The position numbers and the translations under genes are program-made. The notes below the pieces were generated by a model that ran no database searches, was not told the origin of the DNA, and saw nothing but the letters and a program-made list of their open reading frames with translations. Shown here one piece after another: positions 12,118 to 23,690 of a stretch of DNA of 64,000 bases. The number at the start of each line of letters is the position of its first letter. Within the stretch, counting starts at the first letter, position 1. This DNA is from Zea mays (lineage: Eukaryota > Streptophyta > Magnoliopsida > Poales > Poaceae). The stretch spans positions 194,301,439 to 194,365,438 of the forward strand of contig NC_050100.1 in NCBI RefSeq assembly GCF_902167145.1, written 5' to 3'.

Positions 12118-12903
12118 TTTATAGCATACATGTGTTTTATGCCTTGATCATGTTCTTTATGCATTTTGTTGTCTATTTATGGTGCTCAAGTTGTACAAGC
12201 ACTCCCCAGACCTCACAAGTCCATTTGCAAGTGATGCACATATTTAGGGGGAGTTGTGCTACAACTTGATTCTTTGAGACTAATCTTGTGCTTGAGTGTT
12301 CTTAAATTAGTCTCAAAGGTGGATTGAAAGGGAAAGGTGGACTTGGACCATGAAAGACTTCCACTGCACTCCGATAAGAGGGTAACTTACTCCAAGTTCA
12401 TCTCCATGTCTCTTATTGCCTTTTGCTCTTAATTGACAATTTTGGTGAGGCAATGGGGTTTAAGGGCCAAGATTGATCCCGTTTTGGTGCTTGATGCCAA
12501 AGGGGGAGAAGTTAAGGGCCAAAGCAACAAATGGATCAGCTACCACTTGAGAATTTTGAAAATAGTAGAGTTAGGACTTTTGATTTACCAAAAGTCTAAA
12601 TGTCTCTTTTTGTCAAAAGTCGGTCTCTTGTGGGGAGAATGTTTGATTATGGGAAATAGGGGGAGTTTTTGAATCAGTGATCAATTTCTCTTGGAATATC
12701 TTTCTCTATGCCTCAACAAGTGAATTTGACTTAGAGATAGGAAATTGTGTTTGATTTGCAAAAACAAACCTAGTGGTGGCAAAGAATGATCCAAATATGC
12801 CAAATTTGAATCAAAACAAATTATTGTTCTTATTTGCATTGATGTTGCACTTCTATATGTTGCTTTTTGTTGTGTTGGCATAAATCACCAAAAAGGGGGA
12901 GAT
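12118..12903 (+). other. Element C 3' non-coding region with repeated PPT-like motifs
   Basis: There is no gene here. The region between the pol stop and the 3' LTR contains several GGGGGAG motifs (near 12246, 12502, 12658 and the terminal PPT at about 12893). The terminal one directly precedes the 3' LTR and is the likely plus-strand primer site. The others look like extra polypurine tracts. Confidence 0.7.
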
Positions 12904-14079
12904 TGAAAGGGAAATGTGCCTTTGGGCCATTTCTAAGTATTTTGGTGATTAAGTGTCAACACAAATAGTTAAGTGATAAACTATGCCAAATGGTGGACAA
13001 AGTGCAAATCAATACAAAGGTATGATTCTAGACTTAGTACATTGGTTTTTGAGTACTAACATATTTGTCTAAGTGCTAGAATCAGAGAAAATACAATTGG
13101 AAAAAGGCTTGGCTCAAGTAGCCAAGTCTCTGCTCAGTCTGGGTGCACCGGACAGTGTCCGGTGCGCCAGGCTGGCTCTGGTGAAAAGGTCGCTCTCGGG
13201 AATTCGTCGGCGGCGTACAACTAAAATTCACCGGACTGTCCGGTGTGCACCGGACTGTCCGGTGAGCCAACGGTCGGCCGCGCAATCCACGCGTGACGCG
13301 TGGCCGGGCCAACGGTCTGAAGGGGGCACCGGACTGTGTCCGGTGCGCCAACGGCTCCAAATCGCCAACGGTCGGCTGCGCCAAAACAGGAAAGAAATCC
13401 GCACCGGACAGTGTCCGGTGCGCCAGTCGACACAAGGCAAGAATTTCCTTCCTAGAATGCTCTCAACGGCTCCTAGCTGCCTTGGGGCTATAAAAGGGAC
13501 CCCTAGGCGCATGAAGGAGAACACCAAGCACACTTTGAGCATTCTTGATCATTCACACTTCGTTCTTGCGCACTCGTTTGACATTCTTAGTGATTTGAGC
13601 TTCGTTCTAGTGAGAACTTGAGATATTCATTTGAGCTCAAGTCTTGGTCGTGTGTGTGTGCGTATTGCTGTGGACTTGTGTGTGTTGCTCATCCCATCCT
13701 TACTTCCGTGCTCATTTGTGATCATCTTTTGTAAGGGCGAGAGACTCCAAGTTGTGGAGATTCCTCGCAAACGGGATATAGTGAAAGGAAGAGAAATACC
13801 GTGGTATTCAGGTTGGTCTTTGGACCGCTTGAAAGGGGTTAAGTGCAACCCTCGTCCGTTGGGACGCCACAACGTGGAGTAGGCAAGTGTTGGACTTGGC
13901 CGAACCACGGGATAAACCATTGTGCCTCTCTGCGTTGATCTTTTGTGGTTGTTGTGTTTCGCAAGGACTCCTCTCTAGCCACTTGGCTTTATTGCTCTAA
14001 CACCTAATCAAGTTTTTGGCATTAAGTTTCAAGTTTTTACAGGATCACCCATTCACCCCCCCCCCTCTAGGTGCTCTCA
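12904..14079 (+). mobile_element. Element C 3' LTR
   Basis: The 1176 bp LTR pairs with 5249-6474 and ends GTGCTCTCA before TSD CTAAT (14080-14084). The TATA box TATAAAAG is at 13489-13496. It is nearly the same as the 5' LTR apart from fewer CCGGAC/GTCCGG palindrome copies. Confidence 0.94.
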
Positions 14080-14084
14080 CTAAT

Positions 14085-17000
14085 GTCAAAGGACCCAAGA
14101 CCGTTTGGGTACCTAAGAACAAGGCCTAAACTTGTTTTGTAGGTTTATGCATCCGGGGGCTCAAGTTGGATAATTGACAGCGGGTGCACAAACCACATGA
14201 CTGGGGAGAAAAGGATGTTCTCCTCCTATGAGAAAAACCAAGATCTCCAGAGAGCTATCACATTCGGGGATGGAAATCAAGGTTTGGTCAAAGGACTTGG
14301 TAAAATTGCTATATCTCCTGACCATTCTATTTCCAATGTTTTTCTTGTAGATTCTTTAGATTACAATTTGCTTTCTGTTTCTCAATTATGCAAAATGGGT
14401 TACAATTGTCTTTTTACGGATATAGGTGTTACTGTCTTTAGAAGAAGTGATGATTCAGTAGCATTTAAGGGAGTGTTAGAGGGTCAGCTATACTTAGTTG
14501 ATTTTAATAGAGCTGAACTCGACACTTGCTTAATTGCTAAAACTAACATGGGCTGGCTCTGGCATCACCGACTAGCACATGTTGGAATGAAGAATCTTCA
14601 TAAGCTCCTAAAAGGAGAGCACATTTTGGGACTAACCAATGTTCATTTTGAGAAAGACAGGGTTTGTAGCGCATGTCAAGCAGGAAAGCAAGTTGGTGTT
14701 CATCATCCACACAAGAACATCATGACGACTGATAGGCCGCTCGAGCTACTCCACATGGACCTATTCGGCCCGATAGCTTACATAAGCATCGACGGGAGTA
14801 AGTACTGTCTAGTTATTGTGGATGATTATTCTCGCTTCACTTGGGTGTTCTTTTTGCAGGAAAAATCTCAAACCCAAGAGACCTTAAAGGGATTCTTGAG
14901 ACGGGCTCAAAATGAGTTCGGCTTAAGGATCAAAAAGATTAGAAGCGACAACAGGACGGAGTTCAAGAATTCTCAAATTGAAGGCTTTCTTGAGGACGAG
15001 GGCATCAAGCATGAGTTCTCTTCTCCCTACACGCCACAACAAAATGGTGTAGTGGAGAGGAAGAATAGAACTCTACTTGACATAGCGAGGACAATGCCTG
15101 ATGAGTACAAGACTTCAGATCGATTTTGGGCGGAAGCAGTCAACACCGCTTGCTACGCCATCAACCGTCTCTACCTCCACCGAATCCTCAAGAAGACATC
15201 TTATGAACTCCTCACCGGTAAAAACCCAATGTTTAATATTTTAGAGTCTTTGGTAGCAAATGTTTTATTCTTGTTAAAAGAGGTAGAAAATCTAAATTTG
15301 CTCCTAAGGCTGTAGAAGGCTTTTTGCTTGGTTATGATTCAAACACATGGGTATATAGAGTCTTTAACAAGTCCACAGGACTAGTTGAAGTTTCTTGTGA
15401 CATTGTGTTTGATGAGACTAACGGCTCTCAAGTAGAGCAAGTTGACCTTGATGAGCTAGATGATGAAGAGGCTCCGTGCGTCACGCTAAGGAACATGTCC
15501 ATTGGGATGTGTGTCCTAAGGAATCCGAAGAGCCTCTACATGCACAAGATCAACCATCTTCCTCAATGCAAGCATCTCCACCAACTCAAGATGAGGATCA
15601 AGCTCAAGATGATGAAAATGAAGATCAAGAAGATGAGCCACCTCAAGAGGAGGACAATGATCAAGGGGGAGATGCCAATGATCAAGACAAGGAAGATGAT
15701 GAGGGTCCAAGGCCACCTCATCCAAGAGTCCACCAAGCGATTCAAAGAGATCACCCCGTGAACTCTATCCTCAACGATATTCATAAGGGGGTAACCACTC
15801 GATCTCGTGTCACTCATTTTTGTGAACATTACTCTTTTGTGTCTTCTATTGAGCCAAACGGGGTGGAAGACGCATTAAGAGATTCGGATTGGGTGTTGGC
15901 AATCCAAGAGGAGCTCAACAACTTCACGAGGAATGAGGTATGGCATTTAGTTCCACATCCTAACCAAAATGTTGTAGGAACCAAGTGGGTCTTCCGCCAC
16001 AAGCAAGATGAGCATGGTGTGGTGACAAGGAACAAAGCCCGACTTGTGGCCAAGGGATATTCACAAGTCGAAGGTTTGGATTTCGGTGAAACCTATGCAC
16101 CCGTAGTTAGGCTTGAGTCAATTCGTATATTACTTGCCTATGCTACTTACCATGGCTTTAAGCTCTATCAAATGGACGTGAAAAGTACCTTCCTCAATGG
16201 ACCAATCAAGGAGGAGGTCTATGTTGAGCAACCTCCCGGCTTTGAAAATAGTGAGTACCCTAACCATGTTTATAAACTCTCTAAGGCGCTTTATGGGCTC
16301 AAGCAAGCCCCAAGAGCATGGTATGAATGCCTAAGAGATTTTCTTATCGCTAATGGCTTCAAAGTCGGAAAAGCCGATCCTACTCTCTTTACTAAAACAA
16401 TTGCAAATGATTTGTTTGTTTGCCAAATTTATGTTGATGATATCATATTTGGGTCTACTAACAAATCTACTTATGAAGAGTTTAGTAGGATCATGATTCA
16501 AAAATTCGAGATGTCAATGATGGGGGAGTTGAAGTATTTTCTAGGATTTCAAGTGAAGCAACTCCAAGAGGGCACCTTCATCAGCCAAACGAAGTACACT
16601 CAAGACATACTCACCAAGTTTGGGATGAAGGATGCCAAGCCCGTCAAGACACCCATGGGAACCAATGGGCATCTCGACCTCGACACGGGAGGTAAATCCG
16701 TAGATCAAAAGGTATACCGGTCAATGATAGGATCTTTACTCTATTTATGTGCATCTCGACTGGATATTATGCTTTCCATATGCATGTGTGCAAGATTCCA
16801 AGCCGATCCTAAGAAAGTTCACCTTAGGGACGTAAAACGAATCTTGAGATATTTAGTTCATACTCCTAAGTTTGGCCTTTAGTACCCCAAGGGATCTACA
16901 TTTGATTTAATAGGATATTCAGATGCTGATTGGACAGGGTGTAAAATTGATAGGAAGAGCACATCAGGGACTTGTCAGTTCTTGGGAAGATCCCTGGTGT

Positions 17001-17383
17001 CTTGGGCATCAAAGAAACATAATTCCGTAGCTCTTTCTACCGCCGAAGCCGAGTACATTGCCGCAGGCCATTGTTGCGCGCAATTGCTTTGGATGAAGCA
17101 AACCCTTAGGGACTATGGTTACAAATTAACCAAAGTTCCTCTCCTATGTGATAATGAGAGTGCAATTCACATGGCGGATAATCCCGTTGAGCACAGCCTC
17201 ACTAAGCACATAGCCATTCAGTATCACTTTTTGAGGGATCACCAACAAAGGGGGGATATCGAGATTGCTTATGTTAGCACCAAAGAACAATTAGCTGATA
17301 TCTTTACAAAGCCATTAGATGAGAAAACTTTTACCAAACTTAGGCATGAGCTAAACATTCTTGATTCTAGGAATTTTGACTGA
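14085..17383 (+). pseudogene. pol: Element B pol, broken (PR-INT-RT-RNase H)
   Basis: This is copia-type pol of element B, beginning after the gag-end TAA (14127-14129) and a pyrimidine-rich AG (14141-14142), as in element C. It is split into three frames: to about 15235 (protease DSG, integrase HHCC and D, D, E), about 15235-15480 (integrase C-terminus) and about 15480-17383 (RT and RNase H). A further TAG at 16880-16882 replaces the Trp found at this site in element C. RT keeps YVDD (about 16432) and [10 protein letters not shown]. RNase H keeps SDADW and AEAEY. The integrase second Asp context reads SDNR instead of SDNG. At least two indels and one stop make it non-functional. Confidence 0.9.
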
Positions 17384-18194
17384 TACTTTGCACACATAGC
17401 TCATTTATATACCTTTGATCACTTCTCTTTCATGTGATATGACTAATGTGGTTTTCAAGTGTATTTCATGCTAAGTCATAGATTGAAAGGGAAATGGAGT
17501 CTTCGGCAAAAACAAGGCTTCCACTCCACTCCATCGATTTATTCATCCTTCGCCGTCACTCAGCACCGCTCTCCAATTTGGTATAATCTTCACTCATATT
17601 TTGTTTGCCAAAGGGATAGAAAGTAAAAGGGCTTATATTTCACTCACAAGTATCCGTTTTTGGCGATTCATGCCAAAGGGGGAGAAAGTATTAGCCCAAA
17701 GCAAAAGGACCGCACCACCACCAATTTCAAAAATTTAACTTGTATTAAAAGAAGTTTTTCAATTGGTATCTTATTTTTTATATAATTTTAAAATTGGTAT
17801 AACCTCTTTCAAAATTAAATATCTAAAACCCTCTTGAACACTAAGAGGAGAATTTCATTGAGGGGGAGTTTTGTCAAAGGAAAAGCATTTGAAACAGGGG
17901 GGGAGAAAATTTCAAATCTTGAAAATGCTTCTCAAAATCTTATTCATTTACCTTTGACTATTTGCAAAAGACTCTGAAAAGATTTTCCAAAATAATTTGC
18001 AAAAACAAAACTAGTGGTGCAAGCGTGGTCCAAAATATTAAATATGAAGAAAACAATCCATGCATATCTTATGAAAATTAAACCAATTTTAATTCCAAGC
18101 AACCTTTGCACTTACCTTATGCAAACTAGTTCGATTCTGCACTTATATATTTGCTTTGGTTTGTGTTGGCATCAATCACCAAAAAGGGGGAGAT
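17384..18194 (+). other. Element B 3' non-coding region with repeated PPT-like motifs
   Basis: There is no gene. The A/T-rich region holds several GGGGGAG motifs (about 17680, 17864, 17900) and the terminal PPT (AAAAAGGGGGAGAT, about 18181-18194) directly before the 3' LTR. Confidence 0.7.
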
Positions 18195-19426
18195 TGAAAG
18201 GGAAATAGGCTCAAACCTTTTCCTAAATGATTTTGGTGGTTGAATTGCACAACACAAATCATTGAACTAACTAGTTTGCTTTAGATTATATGCTCTACAG
18301 GTGCCAAAGTTCATCTACAACTATTCTAAATCGACTGTCCGGAATACCGTAGATTATTCCAGATAGGAGAAGCTTTTTGGAAAAACAGACTAAGCGCGGA
18401 CCGTCCGGGCCCTTGCGGCGGACCGTCCGCGACACTAGGATGACCCTCGGACAGAATCACTGCAAAAACTCAACTCTCCAATGCGGACCGTCTGAAGGAA
18501 AAGCAAGCACCGTCCGAGACCATGCACGGACCATCCGGCCTCAGGCGCGGACCATCCGGTAGGTGAGGAACTGAAAAACCCGAAGGTGATGGGTTCGGTA
18601 AAATGAATTATAGCATCCTCGCGGACTATCCGGGGTGCACGACGGGACCGTCCGCGACTACCTTTATCTGACATCTGACGACGCATTTAATGCATTATAG
18701 TCATTGATATAGCCGTTACTGCTGACCGTTGTGATTTCAGCCGTTGATGTACAAGGGCGGACCGTCCGGACCAGGGGCACGGACCGTCCGCGGTCAGCAG
18801 AATTGGAGCAACGGCTAGGAAGTGGTTGGTGGCTATAAATACAACCCCAACCACCTCCATTCATTTCACCCCAAGCATTCCAATCTTCAACATTCAATAC
18901 AAGAGCTAGCAATCCATTCCAAGACACAATCAAAGCCTCCAATCTCTCCAAATTCCACAATTGAGACAAGTGATCATTAGTGATTAGTGACTTGAGAGAG
19001 AGAGATCCATGTGTTATTTGTCGCTCTTGTCGCTTGGTGTTTGCAATCGTGCTTTCTTCTTCCCCATTCTTATTCTCAAGACACTTGTAATCAAAGCAAG
19101 AGACACTAAGTTTGTAGTGGTCCTTGTGGGGTCTAACTGACCCGTTTGATTAAGGAGAAAGCTCACTCGGTCTAAGTGACCGTTTGAGAGAGGGAAAGGG
19201 TTGAAAGAGACCCGGTCTTTGTGACCACCTCAACGAGGATTAGGTTTGCAAGAACCAAACCTCGGTAAAACAAATCACCGTGTCATCTATTCTTATTCAC
19301 TTGTGATTTGTTTTCGCCCTCTATTTCAGACTCGATTATATTTCTAACACTAACCCCGGCTTGTAGTTGTGCTTAAACTTTATAAATTTCAGATTTGCCT
19401 ATTCACCCCCCTCTAGGCGACTTTCA
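18195..19426 (+). mobile_element. Element B 3' LTR
   Basis: The 1232 bp LTR pairs with 1405-2625, ends GACTTTCA and is followed by TSD ATTTT (19427-19431). The TATA box TATAAATA is at 18834-18841. Small differences from the 5' LTR, including a short indel near 18701, show some age. Confidence 0.94.
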
Positions 19427-19431
19427 ATTTT

Positions 19432-20027
19432 TCATTCGTCTGGCCAAGGGCCTTCTTGGCGTCTTCGCCATGTGCCGCACCCAGGCGGTCGAGGAGTCTG
19501 TGCGCCGTCGCAGGACTGACCGACTGCATGAGGATTTTCTTCGTTATGCAGCCGAGACAGGTCATCCTCTCCCTCCCAGGTCCCCTCCACCTCCAACCCC
19601 TACCTTCCCCGCAGACCTTAATGAGTGGCACCAACAGGAGTTTGGTGTGCCATTCATTACCCCGGAGGATGAGGTCGAGGACTTTGATGACCCCTTCTAC
19701 ACCTCGGATCCTCCTCATCCTCCTCATCCCTACTCGGGCCAGGGACCCACTCCCGGTGACCCCAGACCGTCCGACTCTGGTCACTATCCTCCTCCTCCCT
19801 ACCCGGGTCCGGGACCCATTCCTGGTGACCCGCGGCCTTCTGGCTCTGGTTACCATCACCACCCTCCTCCTCCACCTCCTCCTCCTCATCGTACATCTTC
19901 TGCATCCGATTTTTCTGCAGTTGATGAGCCTCCTAGGGACTCCTCACTCGAGGAAGACATGATGAGGACCTTCTTTTCCGACTACACATCATATCCTCCA
20001 TCCTATCCTCCTCCTGGAGGATATTGA
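19432..20027 (+). pseudogene. Element A internal region, right part: Pro-rich gag-like C-terminus
   Basis: This is the continuation of the ORF cut at 1404. After removing element B and one copy of ATTTT the frame runs on without a stop to the TGA at 20025-20027. The sequence has an Arg-rich helix-like stretch (VRRRRTDRLHEDFLRY) followed by a long low-complexity region rich in Pro, Tyr, His and Ser, including a duplicated PGPGPIPGDPRPSGSG-like segment. No catalytic domain is visible. A role in particle assembly or RNA binding is only inferred from position. Confidence 0.6.
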
Positions 20028-20571
20028 TTCATGTATCTTCTTCTCCCACTCTCTTCGTTTTTGGTACTTGCTGCCAAAAAGGGGGAGAAAATCCAAATTT
20101 CTATTCAAGTTATTTTGTGGTTCTTTTGGTTCTGTATTTCTCTTTTGTTTATTGTTTTGTTTTGGCCACTGTTGTGGCTTGTACCCTCTTATTATTGTAT
20201 GAAATAAAATTGTTGGCTTATTATTCAATGTAATATGATGGTCTTCTGGCCATCATCATTTGTCCCATCAGTTTGTAAGGATTACTTTGCTATGAAGTAA
20301 AAATGATGTGTGTTTAGAGATAGTCATAAGCATCACAACTCCTTTTATGACACTCTTGCACCCCTCGGATGATTGTATTTAGTATGGACTTGATCACTAT
20401 CTCTAAATGTGTTGCTCACATGACATATTATGTCAACACACTGGATTCACATTCGTGCACACATTTAGGGGGATCCATCTACATACAATCATTCAAAAGA
20501 ATTTTTCTATTTCAAATGTTTATCTTTTTGACCTTAATTGTTTTGGCATCAATCACCAAAAAGGGGGAGAT

Positions 20572-22256
20572 TGTAAGTGCAATCAACCCCAAGTGAGGGT
20601 TTTGGTGATTTAATAACAAAACAAATAAGGGTACTAACAGTTTTTGTTCCTAGTGTATGATTAGAAAGAAACAGGAACTTAAGGAAGCATCGAGGACTTC
20701 ATGCAACAGACGTATAAAATTTTATGTAAATCTTGAGTTGCATGATGTAATTCTTCCTTATTCTTTTTTGCACAGGTAATGGTGTTTACTATAGCTTAAG
20801 TCCCCAAATTCAAAAGATATATTTTGAAAACCAAAAATCACTTTAACATTCTTTGGTTGACCGTGGTTAGGTTTGAGAAACCTAGAGTGCTCCTGCTGAA
20901 AAGCAGCTGAACTTCTTCAACTGCAGTTGAGCTTTCCAGCTGAACTTAACTTCAGCTGAGTTGAGCTTCTTCAGCTGCAGCTGAGCTTTTCAGCTGAGCT
21001 GGACTTCAGCTGAGTTGAGCTTTCTCAACTCCAGCTGAACTTCAACTTCAGTTGTGACCTCTTTGACCATACACCAGCTGAACTTGCCTCCGGGCAGTTG
21101 AGCTGGGGCATTCTCTCCTAAACTCTCTAGTCTAGACTAGCTGAACTGGTCCTGGGGGGCAGTTCAACTGGTCTCTGACCCCTGTGGCTTCTAACCTGCA
21201 GTCTGCCAGTCAGACTGGTAGTCAGGTCACTAGAGTTGTCAGGGGACGGTTCAACCGCCCTAAGGGGCGGTTTAACCGGTCCTGTCATGCCTGACCAGCC
21301 TGCAGGTCAGTCTACCAATCAGACTGGCAGACAGTCTGCTGACCTGCCACGGGGCGGTTCAACTGCCCTAGGGGGCTGTGCAACCGGTTTTCAACGGGGT
21401 TCCTGGTCAAACGGCTAGTTTTTGAGCCTTGGCTATAAATAGAACCCTCCACCCCTTCTTCAATGCCGTTGTACACTTAGACATTTATTGCTCACCTAAC
21501 TTGAGACAAAGCACTCCTCTCTCCTTTCTTTCTCACACTTAAATCTTCCTCAAGATTCAACCTTGTTGGAGGAGCTCTTAGGTGTGAGGTTTGTGCTTGT
21601 GCTCGATTTGGTTTTCCTCTCCCATCTCTTTTAAAATCTTGAGCTTGTGCAAACACCTCTTATACGTTCTTGGTGTTCTTGAAACCCTAGGTTTCAAGAC
21701 CGTTTGAGGTTGCTTGGGAGTCTCCAAATTTGTGGACGACCCCAAGAAGTTTGTATCACCCGCTTTTTGAGCTAAGATAAGAAGAGATTGCCTTGACCTT
21801 TGTGGTCGGCTTTTGGAGGATTAGGGTTGAAAAAGACCCGGCCTTTTGTGGGCTCCTCAACGGGGAGTAGGACACCTTTGTGGTGTGGCCGAACCTCGGG
21901 TTAAATCTTGTGTCTTGTGTTCTTGCTTGTCTTTAACTTAAGATATTTTTACTTGCAAGATTGACATATAGATTTTTCCGTAGAGCAGATCTAGAAGTAA
22001 AATAGCCTTTATATATTCATCTTCTCATTCTAACTTTGTTATACTTCGCTTTTCAAAAGGACTCACGAAATACCTTTTCGAGTAGATTATAGTCTAAAGT
22101 TTATAAAACAGTTGGATTGGTTCAGAGTGGTTCAACTTGCGCACGTAGCTGTTGAACCGGCCTGCACCAGCTGAACTGTGTATTTAACAATCTTTCGAAG
22201 TTTGTTGTGAAAATTTTCAGATTAGCCTATTCACCCCCCCCTCTAGGCTACTTTCA
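20572..22256 (+). mobile_element. Element A 3' LTR (Sirevirus-like)
   Basis: The 1685 bp LTR begins TGTAAGTGCAATC immediately after a PPT (AAAAAGGGGGAGAT, about 20558-20571) and ends CTACTTTCA after CACCCCCCCCTCTAGG. The TATA box TATAAATA is at 21434-21441. U3 (about 20890-21130) is a dense array of CAGCTGA-type palindromic units, followed by GGGGCGGTTCAAC-type repeats (about 21240-21390). The 5 bp after it is AAGAG, whose partner would be left of the window. Ending and PPT match elements B and C. Confidence 0.85.
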
Positions 22257-23690
22257 AAGAGCCATTGGATGTTTTTGAAAAAAGGAAGAATAACTAGAGG
22301 AGGACATGCTGGTGGCTTCACAAATGCCTGATACTCCGCCATTACCTGATTCAAATGACATCTTGTCTCTTGAAGAGCACATAGAGACTTTTTGGGGCAT
22401 CAACTACAACTCGGGCTCAATGCCAAGTTTCTCTGACTATGGGTGCAAATGCTCTGGGATGCCTTGGTTAACTGTTGTCTATTACAACCATGCCTGTGTT
22501 TATGAATTCTATGTACTAATGTATGAACTATTTGTATCAACCTTGAATGACTATATGTATGAATTTGTGGCATGTAAGTGGACTTTGTTTTGTATTTGAA
22601 GTGTATCCTGGGATGTTAGTGGACTATGTTTTGTGGCATGTTAGTGAACAATTCACTTGTTGTTTCACTTGCTGTTTCAGACCAATTCATATGCTGGTTT
22701 TAGATTTTAGACCAATGCACTTGCACCAAAATGTACCTTGGGATTTTAGAACTTGCTTAAGATTTCGGACCAATTCACTTGTTATTTCACATGTTCACAA
22801 ATTTCAGATTTCAGGCCATTTTTCAAAAATTTCACAGATTTCAGACATCTCACTTGCTGTTTCAGAAATATGAATTGGTTTGACACAAGAAAATGAAATA
22901 TGAAATCTAAAAACTAAATCTGGTGACACCTGAAAACTGAATCTGAAAAATGTGAACTTGTGCAGTTCTGGTGAAATCTGAAAATTGAATCTGGTTTCAC
23001 ACAAACTTGTGCAGTTCTGGGTGGAACTATGCATAGTTCCTGACAGCTTGTTTCACAAACCATTTCATAGTTCATAGTGAACTAACCATTGCTAAAGTCT
23101 GAAACCTGAACTGGTTTCACACATCTCACAGTTAACAGTGAACTGGTCTGAAACAAGTCAAATCAGTTCACACTTTTGACACAAACCATTTCACAGATTT
23201 CACAAGTTCACAGATTCAACACAATTTCACATAATCGACACAAGTTCACAGATGGTTCATACAAGTTCACACAAGTTCTCACAAATTAACAAATTTTGGG
23301 CAAATGACGTCTTCTTTCTTGGTGTCAACTTCTTTTTTAGCATACAAACACCTGAAGATGGTAATGTCTTTTTGGCAGAAACCTCGGTTGCTCCCACTAT
23401 GCAAACAACAACATCACATACTTGGACTCCACCTGTAGAAGGATCCACTGCTATTGCTTTCCTCCCTTCAATAGTTGCACAAACTTGGACTCCACCACCC
23501 GTAGAAGGTTCCACTGCGACACTTGACGATGGGTATCCACCGACTGAAAATAGCACCAAACATACATCTAATTCAAAAATTAGTCTTAGATTGTATTTAT
23601 ATTGCAAACAACAAGTAAATGACATACCACAAACAACAAGTAACAAACAACAAGTAAAAATTCACACATGTCGTACGTTGGCTGTGATGC
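22257..23690. other. Unrecognised intergenic stretch with TTCACA-rich low complexity
   Basis: No recognised gene. A 97-codon ORF on plus (22306-22599) starts with an acidic, Pro-rich segment and then loses coding character. From about 22610 to 23290 the sequence is a degenerate array of TTCACA, TTTCAGA and ACAAGTTC words, typical of transposon subterminal DNA. At 23340-23570 a plus frame shows a repeated TWTPPxEGSTA segment. These may be remnants of one transposon that also supplied the MULE relic to the right. Confidence 0.4.

Larger units (their letters stand above)
5249..14079 (+). mobile_element. Element C, nearly intact copia (Sirevirus/Opie-like) retrotransposon
   Basis: C is an 8.8 kb full-length element inside the gag of element B, with identical 5 bp TSDs (CTAAT at 5244-5248 and 14080-14084). 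It has LTRs of 1226 and 1176 bp, an initiator-Met-type PBS, a complete gag, an almost uninterrupted pol and a PPT (AAAAAGGGGGAGAT, about 12890-12903). Only one frame break is visible in pol (about 9284-9290), besides a gag-end TAA that also occurs in element B. It is the youngest of the three nested Sirevirus-like elements by position. The Opie-like label is from memory. Confidence 0.94.
1405..19426 (+). mobile_element. Element B, full nested copia (Sirevirus-like) retrotransposon
   Basis: B is a complete but inactive LTR retrotransposon with order LTR, PBS, gag, protease, integrase, RT, RNase H, PPT, LTR. The two LTRs (1405-2625 and 18195-19426) and the 5 bp TSD ATTTT show it inserted as a unit into element A. 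Its gag is interrupted by element C (5249-14079, TSD CTAAT). Without C it is about 9.2 kb. Copia-type domain order (integrase before RT), a long coiled-coil gag tail and repeated PPT-like motifs before the 3' LTR fit the Sirevirus group. Confidence 0.92.
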
